This document shows positions 11,653-21,826 of a DNA stretch of 64,000 nucleotides, in pieces. Location: the NCBI RefSeq assembly GCF_964355755.1, contig NC_092670.1, forward strand, positions 30,553,795-30,617,794, written 5' to 3'. Made by a program: the position numbers and the translations under genes. Each line of letters starts with the position of its first letter. The stretch's first letter is position 1. Below the pieces are notes generated by a model that had not been told where the DNA came from, did not search any database, and saw only the letters and a list, made by a program, of their open reading frames with translations. The DNA is from Antedon mediterranea. Its lineage: Eukaryota > Echinodermata > Crinoidea > Comatulida > Antedonidae.

Positions 11653-11880
11653 GATGTTTCTGTTACCCGTCATAATTCTCAAGCAAGAATTGAGGCATGT
11701 GAGCAAGCGATTCAGGCCATACTGAGTCTGAATCCTTCCAATATTGCTGTGGATTTGACCAAAGAAGAAGAAGAAGATGTTTCTGTTACCCGTCATAATT
11801 CTCAAGCAAGAATTGCGGCTTGTGAGGAAGCGATTCAGGCTATTCTTAATCTGAATCCTTCCAATATTGCTGTGGATTTG
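11653..11880 (+). repeat. Internal 105-bp duplication in the pPolB N-terminus
   Basis: Bases 11653-11757 and 11776-11880 encode the same 35-residue block (starting DVSVTRHNSQARI, ending NPSNIAVDL) with three substitutions. A short acidic linker separates them. Confidence 0.9.
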
Positions 11881-12858
11881 GAGATAGACGAAGAAGATTT
11901 ACCCGATGTTGATGTTTTGGAACATCTTTTGAACTCATCAATTAATCTAGATGATATCGAAAATCATGATGTTTCCTTTGAGACAGACATTATTGATCCC
12001 TTGGAGATAGCATTTGCCGATGCTATGGAAGCTGCTCATAATTTGAATAACATTCTTCAAGTTGGTGGAAACAATAAGAAAAGAAAACGAATGAATGATG
12101 AGGAAAAAGATGATGTTCTTTCTTCCTCTGATGATGAGCAAGAAGAAGAAGAAGAAGAAGAAGAAGAAGCAACAGCGGAAGAGGTACCTATTAACGAGTT
12201 GTGTAATATTGTCAGATTGACCGATCGTTTTAATGAGAGGTTTAATGCTGTTATTAATGATTACAGCGTTAGTTTTAGAAATTTAGATAATGTACGCATT
12301 TTAGATATTCTTCCTACATTTTACCGTATTTTTAATCACATTATTTCTAATCTTTGCGAAGATGTAAACGATAACGATTATCTAAGAATAGTCATTCAAG
12401 CTGAAGGTTTGGATTTACCAATTTCAATTCCTTTTTGCCGTAGGGAGCATCTTACGGCCGATGTAATTTTTAATGCTATTTTAAAAGTTTTACAATCGAA
12501 ATCGGATGTTTTTGTAAACGATAAGTTGAAATTTAACGTAATCCGTATGAGAATGCCTATAGGCGGTACCTTTGTTAGAAAGGGTATCGATAAAGAGTTC
12601 AACAAATCACGTTGCCTAATTAGAATTGTTAGTGATGACAATGAGAACATGTGCTGTTCTAAGGTCATTGTTACGGGTATTTCATCTATCGAAGACCGCG
12701 TCAGTAATATGTCCCGATGGGATAACATTAGGCGCGGTCGTGACCAACAACTTAGAGCTGCTAATTGTTTGTTAACAAATGCCGGTGTTAATGCAGGTAT
12801 TTGTGGTATCGATGAGTTGAAAAAGTTTCAAGCCATTCTACCAAATTACCAAATTATA

Positions 12859-13037
12859 GTAATCGTTTTAATTGTCAATAACTAATTATCTAACTCAATT
12901 TAATTAGTAAACAGGGTTACATCAGGCGGTTAAAATCAGTACCGAAAGTACGAACCAACTTTACATACCATCGAGTGAAAATTCTAGAAGTAAGTCGCGA
13001 TTTACCGAATTTTGCCCTTACGTAAATTTATATATAG
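12859..13037 (+). repeat. 179-bp intron-like insertion in pPolB (introner-like repeat)
   Basis: The segment starts GTAATC and ends TTTATATATAG. It sits between codon boundaries (phase 0), and conserved pPolB sequence resumes in frame at 13038 (ISKDNLH). Inside it the frame has stops. About 176 bp of it (from TCGTTTTAAT to TATATATAGAT) recurs in reverse complement at about 37553-37730, outside the Polinton, and similarity ends at the exon edges. It is therefore a dispersed repeat that looks spliceable. Confidence 0.75.
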
Positions 13038-16000
13038 ATATCAAAAGATAACTTACATTCTGTAATTTTTAGCGGTGAATTTAAACAAAAACAAATTTAT
13101 CTGTATCATCACGATTCTCACTTTGATTTAATCTGTAAAATTAATGTATTTTTTGAATTCAAATTTTTCTGTACCAAATGTTTCACCGGATATAACGTAA
13201 ACAAAGCTCATACTTGTAAATATACGTGTAAACTCTGTAAGTCTAATGAATGCTTACCGGCAAAGGAAACTGAGGTTTCTGTTGACTGCAGTGATTGCAA
13301 TAGGACGTTTAAAAACGCGGGTTGTTTCGATTTTCATATTAAAGGCGAAACATCAACTTGTAAGAAAGTTAAAACTTGTAAGACCTGTAATCGAGTGATG
13401 AGAAAAAATCACAAATGCGAACAAAACTTTTGTCGAGTATGCAATGTTTTCGCATCTTATGATCACAAATGTTACATACAAAAAATCGTTGAAAAAAAAA
13501 ACTGGCGATAAAAATTCACAAAACGAAAATCAAATGAAAAATTCAATAGCCAAGTATTTCTTTTTTGACTTTGAGTGCACACAGGAAACTGGTGAGCACA
13601 AACCTAATCTCTGCGTACTTCAAAAAACTTGTCTAAAATGTATTAATAATGATATCGATTCCAATGAATGCGAAATTTGCGGTGAAAAAACGCTTACTTT
13701 TTACGGTGAAAATGCCTGCAATGATTTCTGCGATTATATTTTTAAACATTATGAGTACAAAGAAAATGTTACATGTATTGCACATAACTTCCAGGGATAT
13801 GATTGTTATTTCATTTTTCAATATTTACACAAAAAAGGTATTCTCCCCGATGTTGTCTGTAGAGGAGGTAAAGCTATCTCCATTCGCGTTAAGGAAACAA
13901 AAACACGTTTCATCGATTCCCTTTCATTTTTACCTATGCCTCTCACTAAATTACCAAAGACTTTCGGTGTTAATGAGTTAAAGAAAGGATACTTCCCGCA
14001 TTTATTTAATACTCCTTCTAACCAAAATTACGTAGGCCCCTACCCTGATTGTTCTTTTTACATACCGGAGAAAATGTCTCCTTCGGCTAGAGACGCATTT
14101 TTTAAATGGTATAACGAGAAAGTTAAAAACAATGTACAGTTTGATATGAAAAAAGAAGAACTTGTTGATTACTGCGTCAGCGATGTTGACATTCTTCGTC
14201 GTTGCTGTTTAACATTTAGACATCTATTTTTAAGCGTGACATCAACAACCGACCCAAAACTCGCCGGTGTTGATCCTTTTTCCAATAATCTCATGACCAT
14301 TGCGTCCGCGTGCAATTACGTATTTTCTCGAAATTTTCTTAAACCGTCTACAATAGCCTTATTTCCCCCATCTAATTACCAGACGACCATAAATCACTCA
14401 TTAGCAAGTATTGAATGGTTATCATATAAAGCGTATAAAAGAGGTATTCATATAAATTACGCTAGAAACGGAGGTGAAAAGCTCTTTGGTAGGTACCACG
14501 TAGACGGTGTGAACATCGAAAACAAAATTATTTTTGAATTCCAAGGGTGTCTTTTTCATGGATGTCCTACCTGTTACAGACAGGATTCAGTCAACCCTAT
14601 TACACGGGAACCCATGATCGAAAGTTATATGAAAACTATAAAAAAAATTTCTTTTCTTACAAATCAATTCCCTCAGTTCGAGTACGTTGAAATTTGGGAA
14701 CACGATTGGAAAATTCTAAAAAACTCCTTACCTCTCGCGGAGAAAACCCAGATTTTCAACGTACCTTACATTCACGAAAAACTTAATCCTAGGGAGGCTT
14801 TCTTTGGCGGTCGAACTAATGCCTCTCGATTGTATCACGAAACCAAAGAAGACGAGGAAATTCATTACGTTGACTTCACTTCTTTATACCCATACGTGAA
14901 TAAGTACTGTGAATACCATGTTGGTCATCCAGAAATAATGGCTACGAATAACCTATCTGATAACATCGATGACTATTTTGGTGTAGTTAAATGCACAATT
15001 GAGGCACCTAAAATCTATATCACCCCGTTCTTCCGTACCGATCAAACGGTAAATTGTTATTTCCTTTATGTAAAACATGCGCGGATTCACTTCAACAAAC
15101 ACCGTGCGAACACACAAGTGTTGACAGACAATTCACGGGTACTTGGATAACCACAGAAGTATCCAAAGCCGTAAAAGTTGGCTACAAAATTTCTAAAGTA
15201 CACGTTGCTTGGCATTTCACTGAAAAAAGTAGTTTTGATCGTGATTCAAATTCGTTGGGATTATTTTCCGAATACATCAACACATTTCTCAAACTTAAAC
15301 AGGAAGCATCAGGTTGGCCTGAGTGGTGTAAGACTCAGGAAGATAAACAAAAATACATTGACGATTACTCTAGCGTAGAAGGTATTCTTCTCGATAAAGA
15401 AAATACAAAACACAACCCCGGTTTACGTTCTCTAGCCAAACTAATGTTAAACAGTTTTTGGGGTAAATTCGGCCAAAAAGAGAACGTTTCTCAAACAAAA
15501 TTCGTCACAGAACCGAGGGAAGCATATGATTTACTATCCAATCCACAGGTAATCGTTAATGACATTAACTTCATTAACGAAAATTTGGCTGAAGTAAAAT
15601 TCGAAAACGATGAACAATTCATAAAAGTAAACAAGAAAACGAACGTTGTCATCGCCGCCTTTACTACTGCTTCAGCTAGACTTAAATTATACGAACTATT
15701 AGAATCGTTGCAAGAACGTGTCTTGTATTACGATACTGACAGTGTCGTTTATGTAACAAAACCTGGAGAATGGAACCCTCCTCTTGGTGACTATCTCGGT
15801 CAGTTAACATCCGAGATCGATCCAAAAGATGGGAAGTTCATTTCGTGCTTCGTTTCGGGAGGCCCCAAAAATTATGCGTACAAACTAAATTCAGGCAAAA
15901 CAGTTTGCAAGGTTAAAGGCTTAACTTTAAATTATACAAATTCTAAATTAATTAATTTCGAAACTGTTTCAAACATGGTATAAGGTATTGGTCCACAAGT

Positions 16001-16123
16001 AATTAGAACAATAGATAAAAACCGTATTACTCGAAAACCGAAAACACGTAAAATTATTAATGAGGCATCCACAAAGGATTATCGTATTGTATACGATAAA
16101 CGTATCATAGTAAACAATTTTGA

Positions 16124-16600
16124 TACTGTGCCGTACGGTTATGTATGGTAAACTGTGATTAAATAATTAGTTTAAATGTAACTTTCTGATTTTCAGTTGT
16201 TGTTTTTAGTTATTGTTAACAAAATATTTTTCATTTGTTAGTTGTTAATTTCCATATCTTACATTTCTTGATACAAATACTATTACGGTATATACTCAAT
16301 GTACTGGTAACTATTCACCATTTTGGTTTTGATGATAAATTTTATTACTGTGCCGTACGGTTATGTATGGTAAACTGTGATTTTGTTCAATTTCAATTTT
16401 GTAAGTAATTAGTAAATATATTTCAGTAGCATAATTAGTTTAAATGTAACTTTCTGATTTTCAGTTGTTGTTTTTAGTTATTGTTAACTACTTTTAATAT
16501 TTTTCACTTGTTAGTTGCTAATTTTCATATCTTACATTTCTTGATACAAATACTATTATATACTCATTGTACTGGTAACTATTCATCATTTTGATTTTAA
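16124..16600 (+). repeat. Tandem duplication of the pPolB 3' end (period about 222 bp)
   Basis: The last codons of pPolB and its trailer (tactgtgccgtacggttatg, from 16124) are repeated from 16346, including the stop. About 215 bp of AT-rich 3' flank follow in both copies. The second copy has about 45 extra bases near 16385-16430. The rest of the 600-bp gap before the ATPase is AT-rich with a GT-rich patch (16660-16700). Confidence 0.85.
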
Positions 16601-16760
16601 TGTTAATAAATAAAAGAGAAAACTTAAGTTTTTTTTTAAGTTCTTTCTTGTTCTGTTTTGTGTGCGAGTGGGTGGGTGTGTGAGTGTGGGTACGTGTGAA
16701 TGTTACGCTTTAATTACACTATATAAACGAAGATAACGACTGAAAAGACGTAATACGAAA

Positions 16761-17402
16761 ATGACTTGCAAACTGGTAACACCTTTCACCGCTGTAATCA
16801 GTGGACCAACTTCATCCGGAAAATCAGTGTTTGTCAGAAAATTGTTGGAAAATGAATATTTTGATAAACTTTTTGACGATATCACATGGTGTTACGGTGA
16901 ATACCAATCCTTGTTTAGTGAATTGAGTAAAACTATTCGAAATATAAAGTTTGTTGACGGTATTCCTATGGATTCTATAGAATCGTACGATTCGAGAAAA
17001 AATCATTTGGTTATCATCGATGATTTAATGACAGAATGCAGTAGCGATAAACGAGTCGTTAACATCTTCACAAAAGGTTCACATCATAGAAATATCTCCG
17101 TTATTTTCATCATGCAAAATTTCTTCTACGGATCTAAAGAAATTCGCACAATTACTCTAAATGCTCATTACATTGTTCTGTTCAAAAATCCTCGAGATAA
17201 ATCACAAATCATGAACTTATCAAAACAGATGTATCCTGGTAAAGGTAGATTTTTACAGGAGGCTTTCGAAGACGCAACCCGTGAACCGTATGGCTATCTT
17301 CTTATTGATCTTAAATCAAACACATCGGAAGAAATGCGTATTAGAAGCAAATTTTTTCAAAAAACAATCAAATTGTCTACGTACCGAAGGTATAAAACGT
17401 AG
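16761..17402 (+). CDS. ATP: Polinton genome-packaging ATPase (FtsK/HerA type)
   Basis: This 213-residue protein is the full length usual for the family. Walker A is GPTSSGKS at residues 15-22 and Walker B is LVIIDDL at 83-89. A Gln-containing sensor-like stretch (VIFIMQNFF) follows, as in A32-like packaging ATPases. It would pump DNA into capsids, and it lies next to the structural genes. The ATG at 16761 places the P-loop at the usual distance from the N-terminus. The frame is fully open, unlike the polymerase upstream. The next gene begins 42 bp downstream. Confidence 0.95.
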   Translation: MTCKLVTPFTAVISGPTSSGKSVFVRKLLENEYFDKLFDDITWCYGEYQSLFSELSKTIRNIKFVDGIPMDSIESYDSRKNHLVIIDDLMTECSSDKRVVNIFTKGSHHRNISVIFIMQNFFYGSKEIRTITLNAHYIVLFKNPRDKSQIMNLSKQMYPGKGRFLQEAFEDATREPYGYLLIDLKSNTSEEMRIRSKFFQKTIKLSTYRRYKT

Positions 17403-17443
17403 AAAAACTGAGATATCAAATCATTTACACATCTATCAACATC

Positions 17444-17770
17444 ATGTCAAAACGTATTAAGAAGAACGCTGAAACTATACGTTTTCTCGCTCATTGCACT
17501 CCGCGTCAGAGAAAGGTGTTAATAGAAAATGCCAATGATCAACTCATTTCGACCATCTGCGAGTGCGCTATGAACGTGTTAAAAGGTTGAGTACCGGTAT
17601 CCGGTGCTCATAAAAAAAAGTTGACGAGGTACAGGAAACACTTGCGAGACTTAGCTGATAAAACTATTCCGGCTATCAAAAGAAAACGCATTCTTGTTCA
17701 GAAAGGCGGATTTCTTGGTCTTATATTGAAACCTATTTTACAAACGTTAGGAAGTCTGATTTTAAAATAA
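17444..17770 (+). pseudogene. Small Polinton protein with hydrophobic GGFLG C-terminus, in-frame stop
   Basis: The ATG at 17444 opens a 108-codon frame: a basic N-terminus (MSKRIKKNAE), a helix-rich CECAMNVLKG motif, a second basic stretch, and a hydrophobic tail (QKGGFLGLILKPILQTLG). I recognise this arrangement from other Polintons; its role is unknown, and the amphipathic tail would suit membrane or capsid association. A TGA at 17588-17590 interrupts the frame right after VLKG, while similarity continues to the stop at 17768-17770. The stop overlaps the next ATG by one base (TAATG). Confidence 0.7.
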
Positions 17771-18612
17771 TGCCACACACAAAGAAAATGGTTTTAGTAC
17801 CGCAGGAGTTAGCAAATACTATGTTACACAGTCTTCGTTATGAAGAAAAACATGAAAACAATAACAAACAATTTGGATAATTCTATGCGTAATATTCTCG
17901 ATAGACAGGATATCAGTGATCACGATAAAATGACAATGTACAATCAGGTACTTCAACGATATCTAGGAAGAGAGAAGCCCGTAAACAATCCTCCTCCTTT
18001 GAATATCGATATACGAGAACTCGCAAAGAAGCAACAAGACTACGAAGAAAACGCTACAGTGGGATCTGAAAAACTTCTCACTGATACAATGAATAAAGAA
18101 GTATTACAGAGTATGCCCGTAACTTTGAAATCGAAAACAAAAACTTTTTTGGAACGACTCGATCGTTATCGAGCTATGGGGGTAATTGATTGGAAAAAGT
18201 ACGGGGAAGTCATCATCGACGGAGAAGCAATAAAAGGAAGTAATTTTCTCGATTTGGTAAAAGATGTTATTCAAGAACGACGTGAATTCGAGCCTATCGG
18301 TTGGAAGGACTTTTTAACAGTTTTAGCTAAACTGAAAACACCTGAAAGCTTAATTGGAAATCCTACGAGACGAAAGATCTTACAACGTATAAAGTCGGGT
18401 GGGAGTATCCCCTCGTCTTCGTCAGCTACGTCTCCCCTTAACACATTAACGTCTTCTTCTTTCGTAAGAAAAAAAAAAAGAGATTAGAATCCATCGGTGA
18501 AGAGGAAGCTAGCGATTACGAATGGAAAGATAACGATGAGGAAATTCTAATAAAACCAAAAAAGGCTTCAATTAAATCTAAACCTAAAAAAACAAAATGG
18601 CTGAAATTCTAA
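17770..18612 (+). pseudogene. Conserved Polinton protein of unknown function, twice frameshifted
   Basis: The frame opens at 17770 (MPHTKKMVLVPQEL), overlapping the previous stop. It shifts within the A-rich stretch 17840-17875 to the frame containing YNQVLQRYL and GWKDFLTVLAKL..IGN. It then shifts back at an A11 run (18469-18479) into a Lys/Glu-rich tail ending at 18612. The two shifts cancel, which suggests one ancestral gene of about 280 residues. The MVLVPQEL start, YNQVLQRYL and the GWxxFL region recur in Polinton genes I have seen; the function is unknown to me. Confidence 0.65.
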
Positions 18613-18645
18613 CCCTTAACTCTAACCCCTAACCTCTAACCCTAA
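18609..18645 (+). repeat. Degenerate telomere-like (CCCTAA) tract
   Basis: Four to five imperfect units (ctaacccttaactctaaccc, then ctaacctctaaccctaa) start at the stop codon of the preceding gene. They lie in the gap between the converging gene blocks, which also holds T-rich sequence and AATAAA-type signals. Confidence 0.6.
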
Positions 18646-18775
18646 TTCATAATTGTTTTTTGTTTTTTTTTCGATTGTATGAAATAAAGAAAGATTTCAA
18701 AGAAAGAAACTATCGTTTTCACGTATTTTCTGTTATGTCTTTTATTATCAATAAACCACTTTATTTTTTAAACAT

Positions 18776-19300
18776 TTAATTATTCAATAACATCTTAACA
18801 AACTGCAATTTGATATATTCGCTATCATATACGGATAGATTAACGTTATATCGACGTTCTATACAATGATTAACATTAGAATCGTTACTAAGTCTATCTT
18901 TCGTAAACATATTAATTATAGTTGATGAATCAATACCTCTACATTTATGAGAAATATAGAAAAGACAATACTGACCACAAACTGTAGACATAGGGGCTGG
19001 CAATACTGTGTCGTTATACATCCAATAAGATACGGATGAATTTAGAAAATCAACAAAATTTCTACTATAATATTGAGGAGAATTCCCAAACGAGTCAAAA
19101 AATTCTCCATAGTTACGATCTCTAAGAAAAAATGCTACCCAATGCGATCCATTTTGATCACTCGTATCTACGTTTGCTATGTAAGCCCGAGGAAATCCTC
19201 TATCCCCATTGGGGAGTAAATCGGAAGGAAAAACTCCACGAAAATATCGATTTGTAAACCGATCCGATTTAACGAGTCTTATTATTTGCACGGTGTTCAT
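18776..19300 (-). CDS. PRO: Adenain/Ulp1-like cysteine protease (capsid maturation)
   Basis: This 174-residue open frame has catalytic His53 (GSHWVAF), acidic Asp69 (EFFDSFG) and Cys108 (STVCGQYC), the family's order. Polinton proteases of this type are thought to process capsid precursors. One oddity: the family normally has an oxyanion-hole Gln seven residues before the Cys, and here that position is Pro101 (LPAPMSTVC, codon CCA), so activity may be reduced or lost. It lies 17 bp downstream of the major capsid gene on the same strand. Confidence 0.9.
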   Translation of the reverse strand: MNTVQIIRLVKSDRFTNRYFRGVFPSDLLPNGDRGFPRAYIANVDTSDQNGSHWVAFFLRDRNYGEFFDSFGNSPQYYSRNFVDFLNSSVSYWMYNDTVLPAPMSTVCGQYCLFYISHKCRGIDSSTIINMFTKDRLSNDSNVNHCIERRYNVNLSVYDSEYIKLQFVKMLLNN

Positions 19301-19317
19301 TTTGAAGGAATGTACTT

Positions 19318-20649
19318 TTAAAAATCAACGATAACGTTACGTGATTTATCAATTTCTATGATTGAGTCAAATTCAGCGTAAACAATAATGTTTATAGTTT
19401 CTGCTAAAGCGTTAGCAAATTGTATCTCCAAGCGTATATTTCCGTTCCGTATCAAATTGAAATGACCGGTGCTCGCTAAATCGGGTGTAAGATCAAAAGC
19501 GAATAAAGTATATCCTCTTGGGTAATCGTCTCTGGAAATATGGTTCCCTGTATCATCAAACAACGTGTTCAATCCGGAAAATAAGCTCTGGTACGCTAAA
19601 ATATTATAGTTTCCTTCTGCATTCTGTCCAAAATTAGGTTTCAACGGTTTCCACGGTACTTGTTCACCGTCTAAATATAATGCTAAAAAGTTTGTGTTGA
19701 AATGTTGAAAATTGAAGGGGTTTCTTCCATAAATTCCGTTGAACGCTTCAGTACTAACTAACCCTACAACCAAACGTTTCGGTAGATTTCCATTGAACAA
19801 AGATTCTCGCGTAAATGATAAATTTCCTCTAGGAACTGTTAACGTTTTAACTTCTACTCTCCGGAGTGGATATTTTGCTGGACCACGTTCCAAAGCTTTT
19901 GCGTGAGCCAGCGCAACGGTAGGATTTAGTTTTACTTTACGTATATACAAGCAAGCGTCATCCAGATGTACTTTGAAAGCTGCTTGCGGGTCTGACGACA
20001 TAAGACAGAATGCATTTTTACTTCGATGTAACTTTATCTTGAGATATACGCCATTGAGCATCATTCGATCTTGAAAGAAAACATCGCAATGGATAGGCCC
20101 TATAAGGTAGACGTAACGGCTACCACGTATGTACTCAGTGCGTTTTTTCAGTCCCTTATTAACAATATCGTCACCTGCTGTAGGGTCAGCCGAATCCATT
20201 TTACCCGCTGTATTCTTGTAGTACAAACCACCGGTAAGGTGAGAATCTTTAGCATCTGCTCCGTACGTTAACAACGTTTCGATGGCTGCTCTATAAGAGT
20301 AGGTATTTGTTGAAGGGGTAATTAATCTCTCGTTCAACGAAACATCCACTTCACTGAATATTGAATGTAGTAGATGATTAGTTGTTCCTACAGGGTCGTC
20401 GGCGTGTAAATCTGTTCCGTCTTGTCTCGTAATTTTTAGTTTCACGTTAAGCATAGTCTGCGATAGATCTATATATTCTTCGCTAGAACCCTGAATGTTG
20501 AATTGTACAGGGCCTACATCGGTAATACTGTTGAACGGATGATATTGAACCCACTGTCCTTTCGTTATACTCGTCTGAGTCGGTGGTACGGAAAAGAGAT
20601 CTAGCTCCGATTTTAGACATTCGCAGGAGTGATTGTGTACAAAAGCCAT
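19318..20649 (-). CDS. MCP: Polinton major capsid protein (double jelly-roll)
   Basis: This 443-residue open frame begins MAFVHNHSCECLKSELDLF. Its motifs include SVPPTQTSI, a NGVYLKIKLHRSKNAFCLM block, PRGNLSFTRE, PFNFQHFNTNFLALY and a C-terminal EFDSIIEID. I recognise these from the Polinton major capsid protein, which many animal genomes annotate as an uncharacterised protein. It would form the icosahedral shell. The length is normal and the frame has no stops, despite breaks in neighbouring genes. The next gene upstream starts only 5 bp away, as in a compact block. Confidence 0.93.
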   Translation of the reverse strand: MAFVHNHSCECLKSELDLFSVPPTQTSITKGQWVQYHPFNSITDVGPVQFNIQGSSEEYIDLSQTMLNVKLKITRQDGTDLHADDPVGTTNHLLHSIFSEVDVSLNERLITPSTNTYSYRAAIETLLTYGADAKDSHLTGGLYYKNTAGKMDSADPTAGDDIVNKGLKKRTEYIRGSRYVYLIGPIHCDVFFQDRMMLNGVYLKIKLHRSKNAFCLMSSDPQAAFKVHLDDACLYIRKVKLNPTVALAHAKALERGPAKYPLRRVEVKTLTVPRGNLSFTRESLFNGNLPKRLVVGLVSTEAFNGIYGRNPFNFQHFNTNFLALYLDGEQVPWKPLKPNFGQNAEGNYNILAYQSLFSGLNTLFDDTGNHISRDDYPRGYTLFAFDLTPDLASTGHFNLIRNGNIRLEIQFANALAETINIIVYAEFDSIIEIDKSRNVIVDF

Positions 20650-20654
20650 AGTGA

Positions 20655-21035
20655 TTAAGAATCGAAAATATCGGATGATCTTCTCACTCTCTTAGCGTTA
20701 ACACGACTGAGACCTTTACTACGTCTCTTTCGCTTTTTATTCACTCGACCGTTTCCTTTTTGCGTGACAACACGTTTACCGGCTTGTGTGATTCTACGTT
20801 TTGTCGCCTGTTTGAAGTTTTGACCACTTAGAACATCACCTACTATCTCCCCGCCTGCACGTAGAGCCTGTTTACCTATAGATGTTGCCCCTTTTTTCAA
20901 AAGAGGTATAGCACGTTTGAAAAGACCCGATAACATACCTCCTAAACCGAAACCCCTTTGATTTGAGGATCCGTGAAAAACAGGTATTGAACCACCAGCC
21001 TGTCCAACATAGTAGTCTTCGTATACGTTAGGCAT
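20655..21035 (-). CDS. Small basic Polinton virion-like protein
   Basis: This 126-residue frame has an N-terminal GQAGGSIPVF motif, a glycine-rich GFGLGGML stretch, an amphipathic region (GLFKRAIPLLKKGATSIGKQ) and a very basic C-terminus with repeated KRxRR clusters that could bind DNA and direct nuclear entry. It lies between the two capsid genes, where Polintons often carry such a protein. The composition resembles membrane-lytic or core proteins of related viruses; this is inference. Confidence 0.7.
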   Translation of the reverse strand: MPNVYEDYYVGQAGGSIPVFHGSSNQRGFGLGGMLSGLFKRAIPLLKKGATSIGKQALRAGGEIVGDVLSGQNFKQATKRRITQAGKRVVTQKGNGRVNKKRKRRSKGLSRVNAKRVRRSSDIFDS

Positions 21036-21074
21036 TGTTGTTGTTGTTTAGATGAAATGAGCTGATCTACTCTG

Positions 21075-21824
21075 TCAAAAGTGTAACTTCACCAAAACCT
21101 TCCCACGTTGAAATGACACCTTCTCACCGGTATCGCTTCTTATATCGATACGTATGGTGTCCATATCTTTCTTTACTATTCGTTTATAGTGAGGCATCCC
21201 ATACTCGTGCGCGCAACGTCTCACTAAGTCTCTTTCTCTCGTTTGAACAATCCGTAACAATGGAACGCTAGCATCCCCCACTCGTTGATGTTCAATTATA
21301 TAGGTGTAGACGTACAAAGCGGGAACACGATGATGCAGATTCATAGGGCTGCTGCCTATAATCGTAGAATCTTCCAGAATCGAATCTAAATTCACTCCAA
21401 GTAACGATTGTAATTCTTTACCTATTATTGGAATACTTGCGAATCTATTGGTAGATATTTTAACTCTTTCCGTGATACGATTGAATTTAAATGATATATC
21501 ACGTATATCTAATTTTTTCAAAATATAGTTTAACTCATCTATAAAGATATTCCCTGAAGAGTAATAGCCACTAGGAACCGTAATTTTATAGTCTTTGATT
21601 TCTGATCCATTCTTCGATAAATCTAATTTCAGGTGAAACGTGTTGTTTGAATTATCTACATTAAACCAAGAATGTGGATAATGTATTTCAGATATACCTA
21701 CTTCCCACTCACCACTAAGCCGTAAGGACTCGGATAATTTTGTAGTGTAACTGGTGAGCGTATTTTTGGGAAAATAATTCAATGAACTATTACTCGGTAA
21801 CGTAACGTAGAATTGCGATGCCAT
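21075..21824 (-). CDS. Polinton minor capsid (penton-like, single jelly-roll) protein
   Basis: I choose the ATG at 21824 (MASQFYVTLPSNSSLNYFP), giving 249 residues; the frame extends upstream but overlaps the integrase gene. Supporting segments are NTLTSYTTKL, LSGEWEVGISEIHYPHSW and the C-terminal GEKVSFQRGKVLVKLHF, typical of the Polinton minor capsid protein that occupies the fivefold vertices. The frame is open and normal in length. The integrase frame ends 2 bp before this start. Confidence 0.88.
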   Translation of the reverse strand: MASQFYVTLPSNSSLNYFPKNTLTSYTTKLSESLRLSGEWEVGISEIHYPHSWFNVDNSNNTFHLKLDLSKNGSEIKDYKITVPSGYYSSGNIFIDELNYILKKLDIRDISFKFNRITERVKISTNRFASIPIIGKELQSLLGVNLDSILEDSTIIGSSPMNLHHRVPALYVYTYIIEHQRVGDASVPLLRIVQTRERDLVRRCAHEYGMPHYKRIVKKDMDTIRIDIRSDTGEKVSFQRGKVLVKLHF

Positions 21825-21826
21825 GT

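Larger units (their letters stand above)
11473..16151 (+). pseudogene. POLB: Protein-primed DNA polymerase B (pPolB), broken
   Basis: This would replicate the element. The 5' ORF (11473-12885) has an acidic N-terminus with a duplicated 35-aa block, a Glu-rich tract and the conserved pPolB N-terminal domain. A Cys-rich zinc-finger region follows (about 13170-13490). Exonuclease motifs follow: DFE (~13567), a HNFQGYD-type Exo II (~13785) and YCVSDVD (~14171). Polymerase motifs are DFTSLYP (~14875), KLMLNSFWGKFGQ (~15440) and YYDTDS (~15728). Breaks: a 179-bp GT-AG segment (12859-13037), a frameshift in an A10 run (13492-13501), a 2-nt gain near 15016-15020, and an in-frame TAA at 15981-15983 with family-like sequence continuing to a final stop at 16149-16151. 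Catalytic motifs are otherwise preserved. Confidence 0.93.

Noticed and set aside
12859-13037. Plain ancestral intron of pPolB
   Set aside because: Kept only as an alternative: the sequence recurs as a dispersed repeat outside the gene, which ordinary introns do not.
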